A stretch of DNA of 64,000 nucleotides from Silene conica (Eukaryota > Streptophyta > Magnoliopsida > Caryophyllales > Caryophyllaceae), in NCBI GenBank assembly GCA_029255685.2, contig CM055311.2, positions 7,817,031 through 7,881,030 of the forward strand, read 5' to 3'. A program made the position numbers and the translations under genes. Of the stretch, positions 12,041 through 23,971 are shown in pieces. Position 1 is the stretch's first letter; each line of letters starts with the position of its first letter. Under the pieces are notes generated by a model, which had not been told where the DNA came from, made no database searches, and saw only the letters and a program-made list of their open reading frames with translations.

Positions 12041-13572
12041 TGATGCCCGTCGTTGAGGGTATCAAAGATAAAATTTATAATTCCTAACTTTAACAATAGA
12101 TAGTGAAAGTCAGGGTCGAACCACAAGGAGGTGGGGAATGTTTATTGTCTTAATGTTAATGTTTAAAGGTAACAAATTTGAGGTTTGATTGGTTGATTAC
12201 TATATCTAAAGCAAAGATTAAAATAAAATAAGAATTAAAAGATGAGAATAAAATATAATAAAAGGGATGCTAGGATGTTTGGGTAATAAATAGCTAAGGT
12301 AAAGTAAATCCTAAGGTCAACATGTATTGCAGTCGCGTAAGGGGGTGTAACATATCTTTTTAAGTCTATGCTACCTAATAGCTCCTTTCGGCCTATGCTA
12401 TTAGTTCCTAGGTCTCACAATTATTGAGTGTCAACAATAAGGGTGATTCCTAAATCCCAGGTTACATACCTTTCAGCCTCGAGTAACCTATCCGTCTTAA
12501 AGTGTAAACCAATGCCCTTCCCGTATCTTTCAATCTTGGGTAGGTCATTACTAACATCCTACAAGTCTCCTATTGGTCTCATTGCAGGATATTATAATTG
12601 ACAAGAAAAGACGAAATAAGAAAACATACGCGAGTGGTCGACCGACCGGCTACTCCAGTCGGCCGACCACGGCCTCGGTCGACCGACCGGCTATTCCAGT
12701 CGGCCGACCGTGGTCCTGCTACAGGTCGGTTTTTCGGATTTTATTTACCTCTGCATATTATCCCCTACATCCTAACATATGAAAATTAGCTACTCATGAC
12801 TGTTAAGACGATTGTAAAATTGGGAATAAACATGGAGAACATAGTAAATAATTTAAGCATGCAAGATTCAATAAAGCTTGGGATTCTAACTTAACAATTG
12901 TAATAAAAACAAGAACTATAATAAAAACTAGATTAAAGAGTAATTACCACAATTGGGATTAGGGCAGAAAGAAACTAACTTTATTGAATGCTTGAGAATT
13001 ATTGAAAGATTACAAAACTAAATAGTAGAAGATAAAAGATAGTAGAAGATGATATTCCAAGATGTCTAACCCTAATCACAAGATTGGCTTATATAGAAAG
13101 AAACTAAGAGTTTCCTAAAGACTCTAATTCTACTTTATTTCCGAAAAGAATCGCATGGGCTTCGCTTGAGGTCGGTCGACCACATTGGTGGGTCGGTCGA
13201 CCGCTTTTTTTCTGGACTTCTTTTATTTCTGGCCCTTCTTGAAAATTGGGCTTTATGAAAATCAGGTCTGGTCGGCCGACCCGTTTGGGTGGTCGGTCGA
13301 CCGCTTCTGTACGGAAATCTTCGGATTTCTCTTGTTTTGACTCTTGGTTCTTGATTTTGACTCCAGTTGACTTTTCATTTATTCCTTAATTAAGCAAAAG
13401 ACTTGAGGATACGAATTTGGTGCCAAATCGTCTCTTTTCCGCATAAATCTGCAAAAGTGCATAAAAATACGAAAGTACACAATTTGTGGGAAATAAAGGC
13501 TAAAACATAGTAAATGAGCGACCAAATACGTGTAAAAATAGATGTAAAACATCATAAAATAGACACGTATCA
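12041..13572 (-). mobile_element. solo LTR of the element B family
   Basis: On the plus strand it runs TGATGCCCGTCG...ACACGTATCA, 1532 bp. Target repeat GTAGG flanks it (12036-12040, 13573-13577). The sequence is homologous along its length to the LTRs of element B (24350-25859, 30871 onwards) but differs from them at many sites, so it is another subfamily copy. No internal region remains, as expected after LTR-LTR recombination. Palindrome clusters lie at about 12630-12725 and 13163-13305. Confidence 0.93.
12630..13305. repeat. GGTCGGTCGACC/GGTCGACCGACC clusters in solo LTR
   Basis: Two groups. At 12632-12725 long arms of the GTGGTCGACCGACC...GTCGGCCGACCAC type pair across roughly 10-nt loops. 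At 13163-13305 GGTCGGTCGACC pairs occur. Both groups recur at matching places in element B's LTRs. Confidence 0.85.
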
Positions 13573-16470
13573 GTAGGTAAGCCCAGGTTCAAGAAACCAG
13601 GATTTACTAAGAGTGGGCCAGGTGAGTCGAGCAACTCACAGGGCAAGACTAAGAGCAAGGATACTAGCATGGACTGTCACCATTGCCACAAGACTGGGCA
13701 TTGGAGGCGCTCATGCCCCGTGTATCGTGAGGACATTAAGGCAGGCCGTGTTACTCCTGTTGGTATGTCTCCTTCTTCTTTTATTCACATGATTGAGATT
13801 AACCACGCAAGTTGCGGAACTTGGGTACTTGATACTGGTTGTGGTTCTCATCTTTGTAATCATGTGCAGGGCCTCCGAAACCAAGAACCCCTAATCAAGG
13901 GTGAGGTTGACCTGCGTGTCGGGAATGGAGCACGTGTTGCTGCAATCTCGAGGGGAACATACGTGATCCAGCTTCCAAGTGGATTCGAGTTATCTTTATA
14001 TAACTGTTATTATGTTCCTTGTTTGTCCAAAAACATTATTTCAGTTTCTGCGCTTGACAAACTCGGTTTTTCATTCGAAATAGAGAATAATAGCTGTATT
14101 TTCTCCTTACACAATATGATTTATGGCAAGGCTGTTTCCATGAATGGAATTTATGTTTTAGATCAAACCACCGAAATATTACATGTGAATAATAAGAAAT
14201 TAAAGGTAGGTGACAAAGATCAAACTTACCTATGGCATTGTCGTATGGGACACATAAATGAGAAACGCGTAAAACAGCTCATACAGAATGGAGCTATCTC
14301 GCCCTTTGATTTCGAATCATATGGCACGTGTGAATCATGTCTCATCGGCAAAATGACTCGTATTTCCTTCAAAGGTGTTGAAATGCGCGCTGCCGACCTA
14401 TTAGGACTCATACATACTGACGTATGTGGCCCTATGTCGATCAACGCACGAGAAGGCTATAGGTATTTCATCACTTTCACGGATGATTTGAGTAGATATG
14501 GCTATGTCTACTTGATGAAACATAAAAGTGAATCCTTTGACAAGTTCAAAGAATACCAGAATCGGGTACAGAACCAGCTGGGTAGAAAGATTAAAGCACT
14601 ACGTTCTGATCGTGGTGGTGAGTATCTTTCACACGAGTTTGATCAACACCTTAAAGACTGTGGCATCGTGCTACAGTTAACTCCACCTGGAACACCACAA
14701 TTAAATGGTGTGTCCGAACGGAGAAATCGAACTCTACTCGATATGGTTCGATCGATGATGAGTCACACCGTTGTACCTGATTCATTGTGGGGCTATGCTC
14801 TTTTGTCGGCCGCTCTAATACTTAACCGAAGTCCGTCTAAAGCTGTTGACAAGACTCCATACGAATTATGGAAGGGAACGGTCCCTAACTTATCCTTTAT
14901 TCGGGTTTGGGGCTGCGAGGCTTATGTCAAGTGGAGACACGAGGATAAGCTCGGCCCGCGATCGGTCAAGACATACTTTATAGGTTATCTAAAGGGAACT
15001 TTTGGTCATTACTTCTACTCGCCAACCGAACAACGTGTTTTTGTTGCGGCTAGTGCGACGTTCTTAGAGAAAGAATTTCTCGCGAACAAGTCGAGTAATA
15101 GAACCTTCGAGTTATCGGAGGTTCAAGAACCAACTACCGAGCAACCATTGGAGGAAACAGTTCCTCCACCCGAGGCTGCGGTAGATATTCCTGAGGAACC
15201 AAGGAGGTCGGGAAGAGTCTCCATTCCTCCGGACAGATACATTGGTATGGTCGAGGAACATGATATGGATGACATCTTACTTCTAGAGGGTAATGAACTC
15301 TCAACCTATAAAGGTGCCATGACCAGTTCTGACTCAAAGCTATGGCTAGAAGCCATGCAATCCGAGATGGACTCCATGTATGAGAACAACGTGTGGGATC
15401 TTGTGGATATACCTGCAAAGGTGCGTCCCCTTCAATGCAAATGGCTTTACAAGATAAAGCATGCCGTGGAAGGACAACAAGATATCCACAAGGCTAGACT
15501 AGTTGCTAAAGGTTTTACTCAAGTGCCAGGCTTGCACTATGATGAGATCTTTGCACCCGTAGTCATGCTACGTTCCATTCGGATTATCTTAGCGATCGCC
15601 GCATTTCATGATTATGAAATATGGCAAATGGACGTTAAAACCGCCTTCTTAAACGGTTATTTGGAGGAAGAGTTGTACATGGTACAACCCGAGGGTTTTA
15701 TCGATCCAGCACATCCTAAGAAAGTTTGCAAGCTTAAGCGTTCCATCTATGGACTTAAGCAAGCATCGCGGAGTTGGAATCATCGCTTCGACCAAGTGAT
15801 AAAAGAGAATGGATTCGTTCGATCAGTCGAGGAACCATGTCTCTATATCAAGTCGAGTGGGAGCAAGATTGTATTCCTAGTACTGTATGTCGACGACATA
15901 CTCTTGATTGGGAATGACATACCTCTCCTATCTTCGGTTAAAGCATGGTTGAAAAACCATTTCCAGATGAAAGATCTGGGAGAGGCACAAAGATAAGATT
16001 CTAGAGAGATTCAGTATGACGAACTCCAAGAAAGGGTTCCTTCCTATGACTCCTGAGCTTCACTTGAGCAAGACTCAAGAAGCTAAGTCACTGGAAGAGA
16101 AAGAGCGCATGAGTCGGATTCCTTATGCTTCGGCAATAGGATCGATCATGTATGCCATGATATGCACACGTCCTGACGTTGCATATGCATTGAGTATGAC
16201 AAGTCGATTCCAAGCTCATCCAGGTGAACAACACTAGATGGCCGTGAAAAACATTCTTAAGTACCTACGGAGGACTAAAGATTGGGGATTGACTTACGGA
16301 GGCGACTCGACGCTCTGCGCCACGGGTTACGCAGATGCTAGCTTCCAAACGGATCGAGATGACTCGAAATCTCAGTCTGGATTCGTTTTTACTCTTAATG
16401 GCGCTGCTGTCAGCTGGAAAAGTTCTAAACAGAGTGTTACAGCAGATTCTACTACTGAGTCCACGTAAAA
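13573..16470 (+). mobile_element. copia zinc knuckle, protease, integrase, RT, RNaseH
   Basis: In order: CCHC zinc knuckle CHHCHKTGHWRRSC (13675-13716); aspartic protease with WVLDTGCGSH (13825-13854); pre-integrase LWHCRMGH with downstream CESC; integrase core with HTDVCGPM, FTDDLSRYGYV and DRGGEYLSHEF; RT with WLEAMQSEMDSM, QMDVKTAFLNGYLEE and YVDDILLIGND; and RNaseH with GYADASF to about 16468. Protease before integrase before RT is diagnostic of Ty1/copia. A few breaks lie toward the RT/RNaseH end. Confidence 0.95.
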
Positions 16471-17358
16471 GAAGATATTTATTGATAAGATCGCTATGGA
16501 TGACAACATAGCTAATCCTCTCACAAAAGCATTACCACGTGATAAGCATGAAGGACACATTCATTCCATGGGAATCAAATGTGTTCCTAAGTTGTAGTAC
16601 TCTTTTATGAATTCATGTAATAATTCATTTTCTCGTGTACTCTATTCAACCTTATTGTTATGATATAAAATGTTTTGTTTTTCATGTGGAATTGTACGCC
16701 AATTTTGAACACCACAAAGTGAACTGATTAACATTACATCGTTTTGGTCCTTGATTACCCACTTGAGCTGATAACTCAGGTAATCATTTTGTGACGTTGG
16801 TTGATGGTGGGTTCAACGAGCCATAAGTCACGCGGCTGACTGACCAATCACAAAGGCGAGTTATACGGATATCTCGTAGGACACCCCGTGACAACGTTAT
16901 GGAGTCCTAAATGTTTTATAACATTGGGTGCCTGGTCGTGGATAGGACCTCCATAGTGTTCCTTAGAGTCGAGTCTTTTGACCTTCAACTGTCTCTTGAG
17001 ATTAAGACAGATTTTGGGTAACTTTGGTTTCTTTCCCACGGTCACCGTAACAGGGGCCAAGAGGATTTTTTCTGGGTTATTTCATGCTGGGCGATATCCA
17101 AACCCTTATCAAGATTTTATCATTTCTCAGGGCCACTCGAGGAGTAGTAACTGAAATGCATGGCCATGCTCGAATACAGATTCGTTTTATCAGTTCAGTT
17201 ACTCTCTAGTCGGGGAAACCACTCTTGATACAGATCGCTTGTGAGATACGACCTTTGCGAATGCGGATTTGCAAATTGTCTTACATTGAGTGGGAGAAAT
17301 TTTAAAAGGATATGAGATTCGGTTATCGCACCTACACTTGTACGGACAAGTGGGAGTT
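16471..17358 (+). other. copia 3' non-coding region and polypurine tract
   Basis: About 0.9 kb without coding signal after RNaseH. The polypurine tract ACAAGTGGGAG (17346-17356) lies just before the right LTR. Confidence 0.75.
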
Positions 17359-18432
17359 TGTTGGAGCTTGTGTCCTCCACATGTAGTGTGATAACGTCAT
17401 TGCACATACCCTTGTACGGACAAGTGGGAGATTGTTGGGGCTGGTGTCCTTGACAATTAAGTACAATGACTTATTAAATCTCTTTAAGGATCACAAGGGC
17501 ATACTTTTGTATTATTACCAGTTGATCCACGTTTATCAATAACGGTTGGCTTGCTAGATAAGTTTGACGTTATTGTCATACGGATGGCGGTGATCAACTG
17601 GTCCCTATACGTCACACCTATAGGACACGTTTGAGAGATGTGAAGGTATGAAAATACAGTCACATTTTGCCGGATATGACTAAACAGTTAGTCAGAGGTA
17701 TTGACTATTAAATTAGTCAATAAGATGTTGAGATTATTATTTAATACGGATTAAATAATTTTAGCTAATACGGATTACATGATTAATTCGTAAATTAAAT
17801 ATAAACGGTTATATATTTAATTAAATATTGTATTCGCGTATTAATATAAACAGTTATATTAATTTGGGTAATTATACAATATCGTATTTTGTCAGACCAT
17901 TATTAATATATTGACTGTATTAATATCTGATAACATGTTACGATTTATAATTAAAATCCCGCGAATAACTTATAGCTAAATGGGTCGAATCACGAATTAG
18001 AATAAGGTAAGAGTGGAAAGCCCACTCCTACCCTATTAGAATTTTCGGCCAAAACAACTACATAAGGAGGAGGACTCTCCTTATGTCAGGGACTCTTGTT
18101 TCACTGTTTAAACAAATCTCAAGGAAAAATTAGGGTTTTGAGAGTTTTCTTCTCCCAAAACCTCAGATCTCACATCTAAAACCTAAATAGCTCTCCCAAT
18201 ATTGCAAGGCAGTTGGAGAGGATTTCTAGCACACGCGGCCACGTCTCATTCTAAGTCTTGGGTGCAAGTTATAGGAGGGAATTTGAGTTAATTCCTGTTC
18301 TTAGGCCTTTCGCACAAGGACTAAAGGTTGTACTTCTTTTCTTATCCTTTTTAATCTTATGACTATAAACACAACTGTATTTTTCATTATAATCCTGCAA
18401 GTTTAGGGTGAATACATGCTTTATTCCCCACA
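17359..18432 (+). repeat. copia right LTR
   Basis: 1074 bp, nearly identical to the left LTR, including the internal duplicated head (polypurine-like tract at about 17421-17431, then TGTTGGGG at 17433). It is followed by target repeat ACCCA. Confidence 0.93.
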
Positions 18433-18437
18433 ACCCA

Positions 18438-18618
18438 TTCGTTCGATAATGCTTTATGTGACCTCGATTCTAGTGTCAACATCTTAATTTTACCTCTTGC
18501 AATGCAACTAGGATTGACTAAGTTTGTGCGCGCTAGAACGACAATTCAGTTGGCTGATTACTCTTATGTAAGGGTCAAGGGAGCTTTACATGATGTCCCT
18601 GTTAGGATCGGGAATTTC
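18438..18618 (+). mobile_element. element A: protease continuation
   Basis: Continues A after the copia target repeat. ALCDLDSSVNIL and PLAMQLGL match the retroviral-type aspartic protease of Athila/Tat elements and align with ALCDLGASISVM in element B. It is replaced by chromovirus sequence at about 18619. No RT or integrase of A is in the window. Confidence 0.75.
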
Positions 18619-18733
18619 TGTAACATTCCGTGCCTTATCGTGTTTCGACTTTATTTTATGTTTTGGGTTCGAGTTCGTTGCTAGGTAAGTATGGGTGAAC
18701 TTCGGGACGAAGTTCATTTTAAGGAGAGAAGAC
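18619..18733 (+). mobile_element. chromovirus 3'-end-like stretch before LTR C
   Basis: Starts TGTAACATTCCG and ends with GAACTTCGGGACGAAGTTC plus an AAGGAGAGAAGAC purine tract, as at the 3' internal end of element D (55972-56013). Either C's LTR really begins at 18619 with a duplicated head, or a truncated upstream copy shares the LTR. The right end of C is outside the window, so this cannot be settled here. Confidence 0.55.
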
Positions 18734-19725
18734 TGTAATACCTCGAATATTTTGGTTACGATGTTTATTTTATAATTGCCGTAAGGATAGTTTTAAGCGT
18801 TTTTAATAGTTGATGTATATATAATTGAATTTCGTATGCTTCCTGCCACTCGTGGGGTTCGAACTTGAGATCTCTAGGGATAGGTTTGGGCTCGATTTTT
18901 GTGCATAACACAACAGCCCACGATTTCAAAACCCTCACAAAACACTCAATCTCACGTACACTTCACCATGCCGCCATATAAGAGGGGCTATCTACCCTAT
19001 TTCTGACCTACTTTCCACACAACCAACACCCCAACCCTACTGCCGCCACCACACAGAAGAGAGAGAAGGCTTTCACGGTCAGTTTAGACTTGCCTAGAAC
19101 CCCTCGTTCTGATCAAGAATCAGGTATGTTACTGCTGGTTGACATTGGTCTTTAATGGTTGTTGTGTCTACGTTTGTTTGTCTTACATTCGAAGGGTATT
19201 AGGTCATCATCTTCACCCTATTTTCATCATCATGTGTTGCTGGTAGACGAGGGAGTGTCATGGAGGTTGTCACGGAGGGTCTTAGGCGTCAGAGTCGGTG
19301 TCGAAGGGGTGTTGGTCACCCCTGGTTATCGTAATCTTTCTGTATGCGTGTTCAGGGGGAAGTTTGGGGGTGGTGCCACCGTTGACTCGGGGGAGTTCGA
19401 CACGGTGGTACCATCGTGCCTGGTGAGTCTGATGTAAGGGGGTGTTAGGGATGGTGTTTTCGGGAGGTCTGGTCGTGTTAACAAGGGTTGCAGCGTATGG
19501 TTTTAGGCAGGTCTAGGGAGGCGCATGTGACGGACCAGGCCTGTTTGAGACTCTGGTTCACCTCGCCGGAGGGAGTCGACGGGCCTGGTGGTGGCTGGTG
19601 GTGGAGTAGGCAGTGTGGGGGTGGTGACTGGTTCGGCAGAAGCCACGGTGGCTATGCGGCTGGAAGAGGCTGGTGTGGGCCGCGGGTTGGTATGGTTAGG
19701 GTGGATGTGTATTGATGTTTTACGA

Positions 19726-19759
<34 letters not shown>

Positions 19760-20682
19760 TGCTATCTTTTTTATTATTTATTTTGGGTTAGTATTTAATG
19801 TGGTTATTAATTTGTATGTTGAGCTATTATAGGAAAGTTACCATATTTGGAAAGTTACGACTTTGGGAAATGACTATTTTGGGAAACTTACCTTTTTAGG
19901 AAATTGCTTTAAATTATATACGTACTGGTATTTCGGGATTTAGGGAGTCTTATTAATTATACGCATTATGTGTTTAGGTAACGGTTTTCGTGTGGAACAC
20001 TTTTAGCGGCTGCAAAAGTGACAATTCATCCGAATGTTGAGGTAGGGGATATTTATATCTGTGGTTGCGTTATGACATGAAGTGTATGTGTTGCTTATTA
20101 TAAGATTGATATAACTGATTGTGTATGTATTTTGGATTGTTGATTATTATCGATTATTGTGGAGAACGGGATTTGTGAAATGGGTCTTGTGATACGGGTC
20201 TTGTGATATGGGACTTGTGATATGGCAATGAGGGGTGGTGTGATGGAGGTGGAAGTGGAGAACTGATCGATGTGGAGATGGAAGGAAATTGAATTCTGTT
20301 ATTTCATGTCTTAACTATATTACCTACTCAACCTCTTGTTGACCCTGTGTGTTTTGTATGTGTGTGTGTTGATCCAATTTATTGGGGAGCAGAATGACAT
20401 GTTTTAGACTTATGGAAGCTGGAAGGGGGGAGAGGCCATGGACCAGACCTGTCTAGTGCTAGCTCACTTATTTAGTCTTTTCACCTTGTCTGAACTTTCA
20501 GTATTTGTTCTATGAGACAGTTGTAATAATTTTAAGACACTTTTGTTTTAACGTTTAAATTACTTAATAAAGTACTGCGTTTCTTCCCTTTGTTATCTAC
20601 TACCTCGGTTATCCGAGATGGTAACACCCTTGGTTATTTGGGGAGTCCTAGTCCAGGTCTCTAAATAAATGGGGGTGTTACA
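18734..20682 (+). repeat. element C left LTR (Tekay-like chromovirus)
   Basis: TGTAATACC...GGGGGTGTTACA, 1949 bp, followed directly by the initiator-Met primer site. Contains a TTA microsatellite (about 19728-19757), imperfect 'gggtcttgtgata' repeats near 20180-20225 and the ACTCAACCTC...GTTGACCCTGTGTG phrase also found in D. Reading frames inside it are chance. Confidence 0.88.
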
Positions 20683-20685
20683 AAG

Positions 20686-20696
20686 TGGTATCAGAG
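20686..20696 (+). promoter_or_regulatory. element C primer-binding site
   Basis: TGGTATCAGAG right after the LTR, complementary to initiator tRNA-Met, with the adjoining ACGATCCTCAGGCC phrase shared with element D. Confidence 0.9.
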
Positions 20697-21244
20697 AGAA
20701 CGATCCTCAGGCCTAACCTAATGAACCCAATGAATGTAGGAAGAGTCTAAATAAAATGAACCCCGGGATATGACTGTTAGGAGCACACCAAAGGTAAAGG
20801 ATGAGTCTGGGGCCCCCTCACACTGAACCATAGGCCCTCTCATTTTTACCCGGGTACCTTGAGTGCATACGAGCGAAAAGGGTAGAATAGGAAGAGATGA
20901 GAGTTTGTGGTGAAGCATGATAAGGGGGTTATAATAACCCTTCTGATATATGTATGAATGGCATGAATATGAAAAGTAGGAGTATATGTATGAAGGAAGT
21001 ACGTGCTTGTGATTACATAAAGTATATAATGATATGGATGCATGGGTTGATCAGTATTATATTAGTAATTATTTCATGTCTAGTGATATGCGGTTATGTG
21101 ATCCCTGAGCCATGTTGTAAGTAAGTACTACTAAGATATATTAGGTTGCATATGGATTCTGATGGTTAGGGGATATAACCCTAATCTAAGTGAGTTCCCT
21201 TATTACTTAAACCGAGACTCATCTTTCTTCCTTGTATGTTATAG
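20697..21244 (+). other. element C leader, non-coding
   Basis: Leader between primer site and gag. It includes the TGCGGTTATGTGATCCCTGA phrase, similar to one in D's internal region near 52941. No coding signal. Confidence 0.6.
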
Positions 21245-21827
21245 AATGCCTCCAAGAAGGAACAACGTAGCTATCATCACGCAAGAGGAATTAGACCTAT
21301 TGATAGCTGAGAATGAGGCCCTAAAGGCCAAACGCATGGATTCTGCGAAGATGAGTACTATTATTGCGAGGCATAACCCTACCCAATTCACTGGGGAGGG
21401 AGAACCTCACCTACTCGGAGAATGGTGTCGGGAGTTCAGCAACTTGTTCGAACTGATAGACTGTCCGGAAGAGCTGAGAGTAGATCAAGCTGCACACTAT
21501 TTGAGGGGAATGGCTGGTGATTGGTGGACTGGGAGCAAGGGAGAAATCCGAGAAGCAGCTATAGAGGATGGAATCAATCACGTGGAATGGGTCGCATTTA
21601 AGAGGATCTTGTTCGAAGTATTTCTACCCGAATTTCAAAAGAGCAAACTAAGGGAAGAATTTGAACTTTTTCGAATGACGGACGAGATGACTGTGGAGGT
21701 TTACTACAGGAAGTTTCTTCAGTTACTAAGCCATGTGGGGGAAATGGGGACGGATGAGGCAATTCTTGCCATGAAGTTTGAGAGAGGGTTAACCATTGCT
21801 GTCAAGAAGAGACTTATCGCAGCACCA
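21245..21827 (+). mobile_element. element C gag (5' part)
   Basis: From MPPRRNNVAIITQEEL. The retrotransposon gag core follows: FTGEGEPHLLGEWCREFSNL, AAHYLRGMAGDWWTG, FKRILFEVFLPEFQ and EVYYRKFLQLLSHVG. This is the usual order of the chromovirus capsid domain. It is interrupted at 21828 by the CACTA transposon F; the rest of C lies beyond the window. Broken by that insertion. Confidence 0.88.
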
Positions 21828-21975
21828 CACTAGTAGAAAAAAACCTATTTGCGGCTATCTATTTGAGGCGTTTTTGCCAAACAGCAACAAATAACCTATA
21901 TGTTATTTGAGGCGTTTTTGAACAAAACGCAGCAAAAGACTTATTTGAGGCGTTTATGAACACAACGCCGCAAAT
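21828..21975. repeat. F terminal inverted repeat and subterminal repeats
   Basis: The CACTA terminus is followed by direct and inverted copies of a TATTTGAGGCGTTTTTG-like unit at about 21864, 21902 and 21942, plus AAACGC and GCGGC words in both orientations. Such arrays are the binding sites of the TNPA-type protein in En/Spm elements. Confidence 0.85.
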
Positions 21976-23179
21976 GATTGATATTTAAAAAAAAAATAAA
22001 AACAATTGAAAACAATAAACCATACGCTATTATACTCGGTATTACTTTCCCTCCCAATCAAAACAAGAACACAGTACATACTACATACAGTACAGCGATA
22101 AAAGAATACGCATATATAAACAATAGCACGTCGGAACTCGCCACTCACCGCCTCAACGCAACTGGTACTCTCCGAACTCGCCACTCACCATCTCCTCTAT
22201 TCCTATTATTCTAAATTAGGTATGTGAATTGATTTTTAGGGTTAAATATTTTCAATTAATTGGGTTTTGAATAGCCAAATAGAGTATGATTAATTCAATT
22301 CAGTTTTATGTTCTCTCAATCTTACTTCCTGTTTAATTATTTCGATTTTTTATGATTTTTATGATTTTCGATTAATTTGTACTGTTTTATTGGTTACTGT
22401 ATGTGTATTATTTTCTAGGGTTTGAGTCATATCGATTGATTGTCTGAATTGGTAGCTGGTTTATGGTACTCTTTAATAGTAATAATCCAATATATAACTT
22501 GATGAAGGAATTGGGATTTTGATAGTTTAAATTGTGAATAGTAGTCAGATGACATTTCCTGCCACTGTGAGTATTCCTGCATCAAACATTCAGATCACGG
22601 AAACCATTAGTTATCTGCAATAACATTTCCCCAATGCAGTAAACAACCAGTGCCATGTGTGTGTTAAAATCAATGCCTAGAGGCATTAATGAACAATGAC
22701 TAAGGTGCTGTTCCCTGGAATATGGTACTGATTTCACTCCTGCATCTCAACTCTGAGCACTACTCATCATCTTCGCAAGAGCTTTGTTATCGTTTGAGTT
22801 CTCAGTAGCACCTTTATTAGTAATCATATTCGTGCTTAAGCCCATACTGGTTGCACTGTCCTTTACACACAAACATGAATGCTTCAATGAATGTTATACA
22901 TGTATGCTTAGGAAATTAAAAGTCTTCATGGTAAGTTGTTTGCTTTCGTGTTTTACTTCCTTTTTTCCTGTTCTTCCCCTTCATTCTTGCAGTAGTCATC
23001 ATAGATCTCTGAGCATTAGTTTGTCCTCTCATAAGTATATAGGAGTATATATGCACAATTTCCTACTGTACCAACTGTAATTAAACACATTATTATTATT
23101 TCAACTGCCTATATAATAAATCCATCAACTAGTTTATTATTTCAGAACTTGAGCTCCATCTAATAAGTAAGTAATAATA
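21976..23179 (+). other. F 5' non-coding region (promoter, leader, introns)
   Basis: No protein domain. A transcribed leader is plausible at about 22080-22214 (two 'gaactcgccactcacc' units), followed by a GTATGTG donor at 22219. 22727-23013 is one arm of a long inverted repeat. An ATG at 23180 opens a 42-codon frame that may be a short first exon. Confidence 0.5.
22727..23013 (+). repeat. inverted repeat arm 1
   Basis: About 285 bp, nearly identical in reverse complement to 60753-61043, 38 kb away in the same transposon. The identity covers, for example, ATTTCACTCCTGCATCTC at one end and GCAGTAGTCA near the other. Confidence 0.9.
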
Positions 23180-23309
23180 ATGGTTGATAACATTCTTGCT
23201 ATTATGGAAAATGATCAAGATCAGTATCTACCTCAAGGAGCTACTATTGCAAGAATTCTTCCTATTTCCGCTACTCCTTCAGAAAACCCACCACCCAATC
23301 TTTGTTAGT
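23180..23309 (+). CDS. possible first small exon or upstream frame of F
   Basis: A 42-codon frame from ATG, MVDNILAIMENDQDQYLPQ then P/S-rich, ending with a stop at 23307-23309. It lies just before the conserved transposase start and after AT-rich intron-like sequence. It could be a 5' exon joined by splicing or an upstream reading frame. No family is recognised. Confidence 0.3.
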
Positions 23310-23410
23310 GTAGTAATCATGATCCTCATTGTCTTTGAGTATGCTACTACTTTCTAAACTAATATGCTTATTCAATACACATTATTTGTATTTACTAGGT
23401 TTTGCATAAG

Positions 23411-23767
23411 ATGGATCGAAGTTGGATGTATGGTAAACGTAATTCGATAGAATTTCAAAAAGGCGTTGAAGAGTTTTGTAGAACTGCTTTAGAATATTCT
23501 AAAGCTACAAATGATGAAGGGTTTTATTGCCCTTCTGTGGATTGCTCCAATGTGACGAAGGTCGATAGTATAAAGTTGGTAGGAGCACATATATATTATT
23601 TGTCGTGGATTTAGACTAGGTTATCATATTTGGATATGGCATGGTGAAGAAGGAATATATAGGAGAAATTCTGAGCAACTTGTAGAAAACGAAAACCCTC
23701 TACAAACTGAGCATCAGGTTCAACTCCATGAGGTGGAACCAAATCTTGAGATTGATGAGGATAATTT
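23411..23767 (+). pseudogene. TNP2 transposase, N-terminal transposase-associated domain
   Basis: Begins MDRSWMYGKRNSIEFQKG, followed by CPSVDCSNV. This is the transposase-associated zinc-binding domain found at the start of plant En/Spm TNP2 proteins (about 75 residues, conserved C..C pairs and a WIWHGE end). The matching GYHIWIWHGEEG block at 23609-23650 is in another frame, so near 23600 there is either a one-base change or a short intron. It continues into an acidic linker that is split by the SINE. In the intact protein this domain helps the transposase act on element ends in the nucleus. Confidence 0.8.
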
Positions 23768-23971
23768 TTTTTTGGTAATGAAGGGTTTAATCCCCCGGGC
23801 CCATGCATTCCCGCACCACCACATGGACCATGTAAGCCACCCCCTCCGGGAGCTTCAGTGGCCAAGTAGTCATCGCCCCAGCTGGTAATTGAACTTGAGA
23901 CCTCTCAACTCCTGCATTTCTGCAAGCTTTAAGGTTTAACTCAGTTACCACTGGACTAACACCACTTGGTT
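23768..23971 (-). mobile_element. tRNA-type SINE
   Basis: 204 bp flanked by an 18-bp direct repeat, GATTGATGAGGATAATTT (23750-23767 and 23972-23989), a clean long target duplication as made by LINE machinery. The T run at its left is the A tail on the minus strand. On that strand an A-box-like TAGTCCAGTGG (23948-23958) and a B-box-like AGTTCAATTACC (23884-23895) suit a tRNA-derived pol III promoter, though their spacing is wide. It lies inside the transposase linker. Family name not determined. Confidence 0.88.

Larger units (their letters stand above)
8470..18432 (+). mobile_element. young Ty1/copia element (whole span)
   Basis: LTR (8470-9543), primer site, long leader, gag, nucleocapsid-protease-integrase-RT-RNaseH in copia order, 3' non-coding stretch, LTR (17359-18432). 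ACCCA on both sides (8465-8469, 18433-18437) is the target duplication. By eye the two 1074-bp LTRs differ at about three positions, roughly 0.3%; at the commonly used 1.3e-8 per site per year that is on the order of 0.1 million years. It sits in element A and contains a foreign solo LTR. Mostly whole, with that insertion and a few further breaks. Confidence 0.93.

Noticed and set aside
22784-23080. 98-codon frame as a secreted or membrane protein
   Set aside because: It overlaps the inverted repeat arm and intron-like sequence in F's leader; its other copy lies antisense in an intron.
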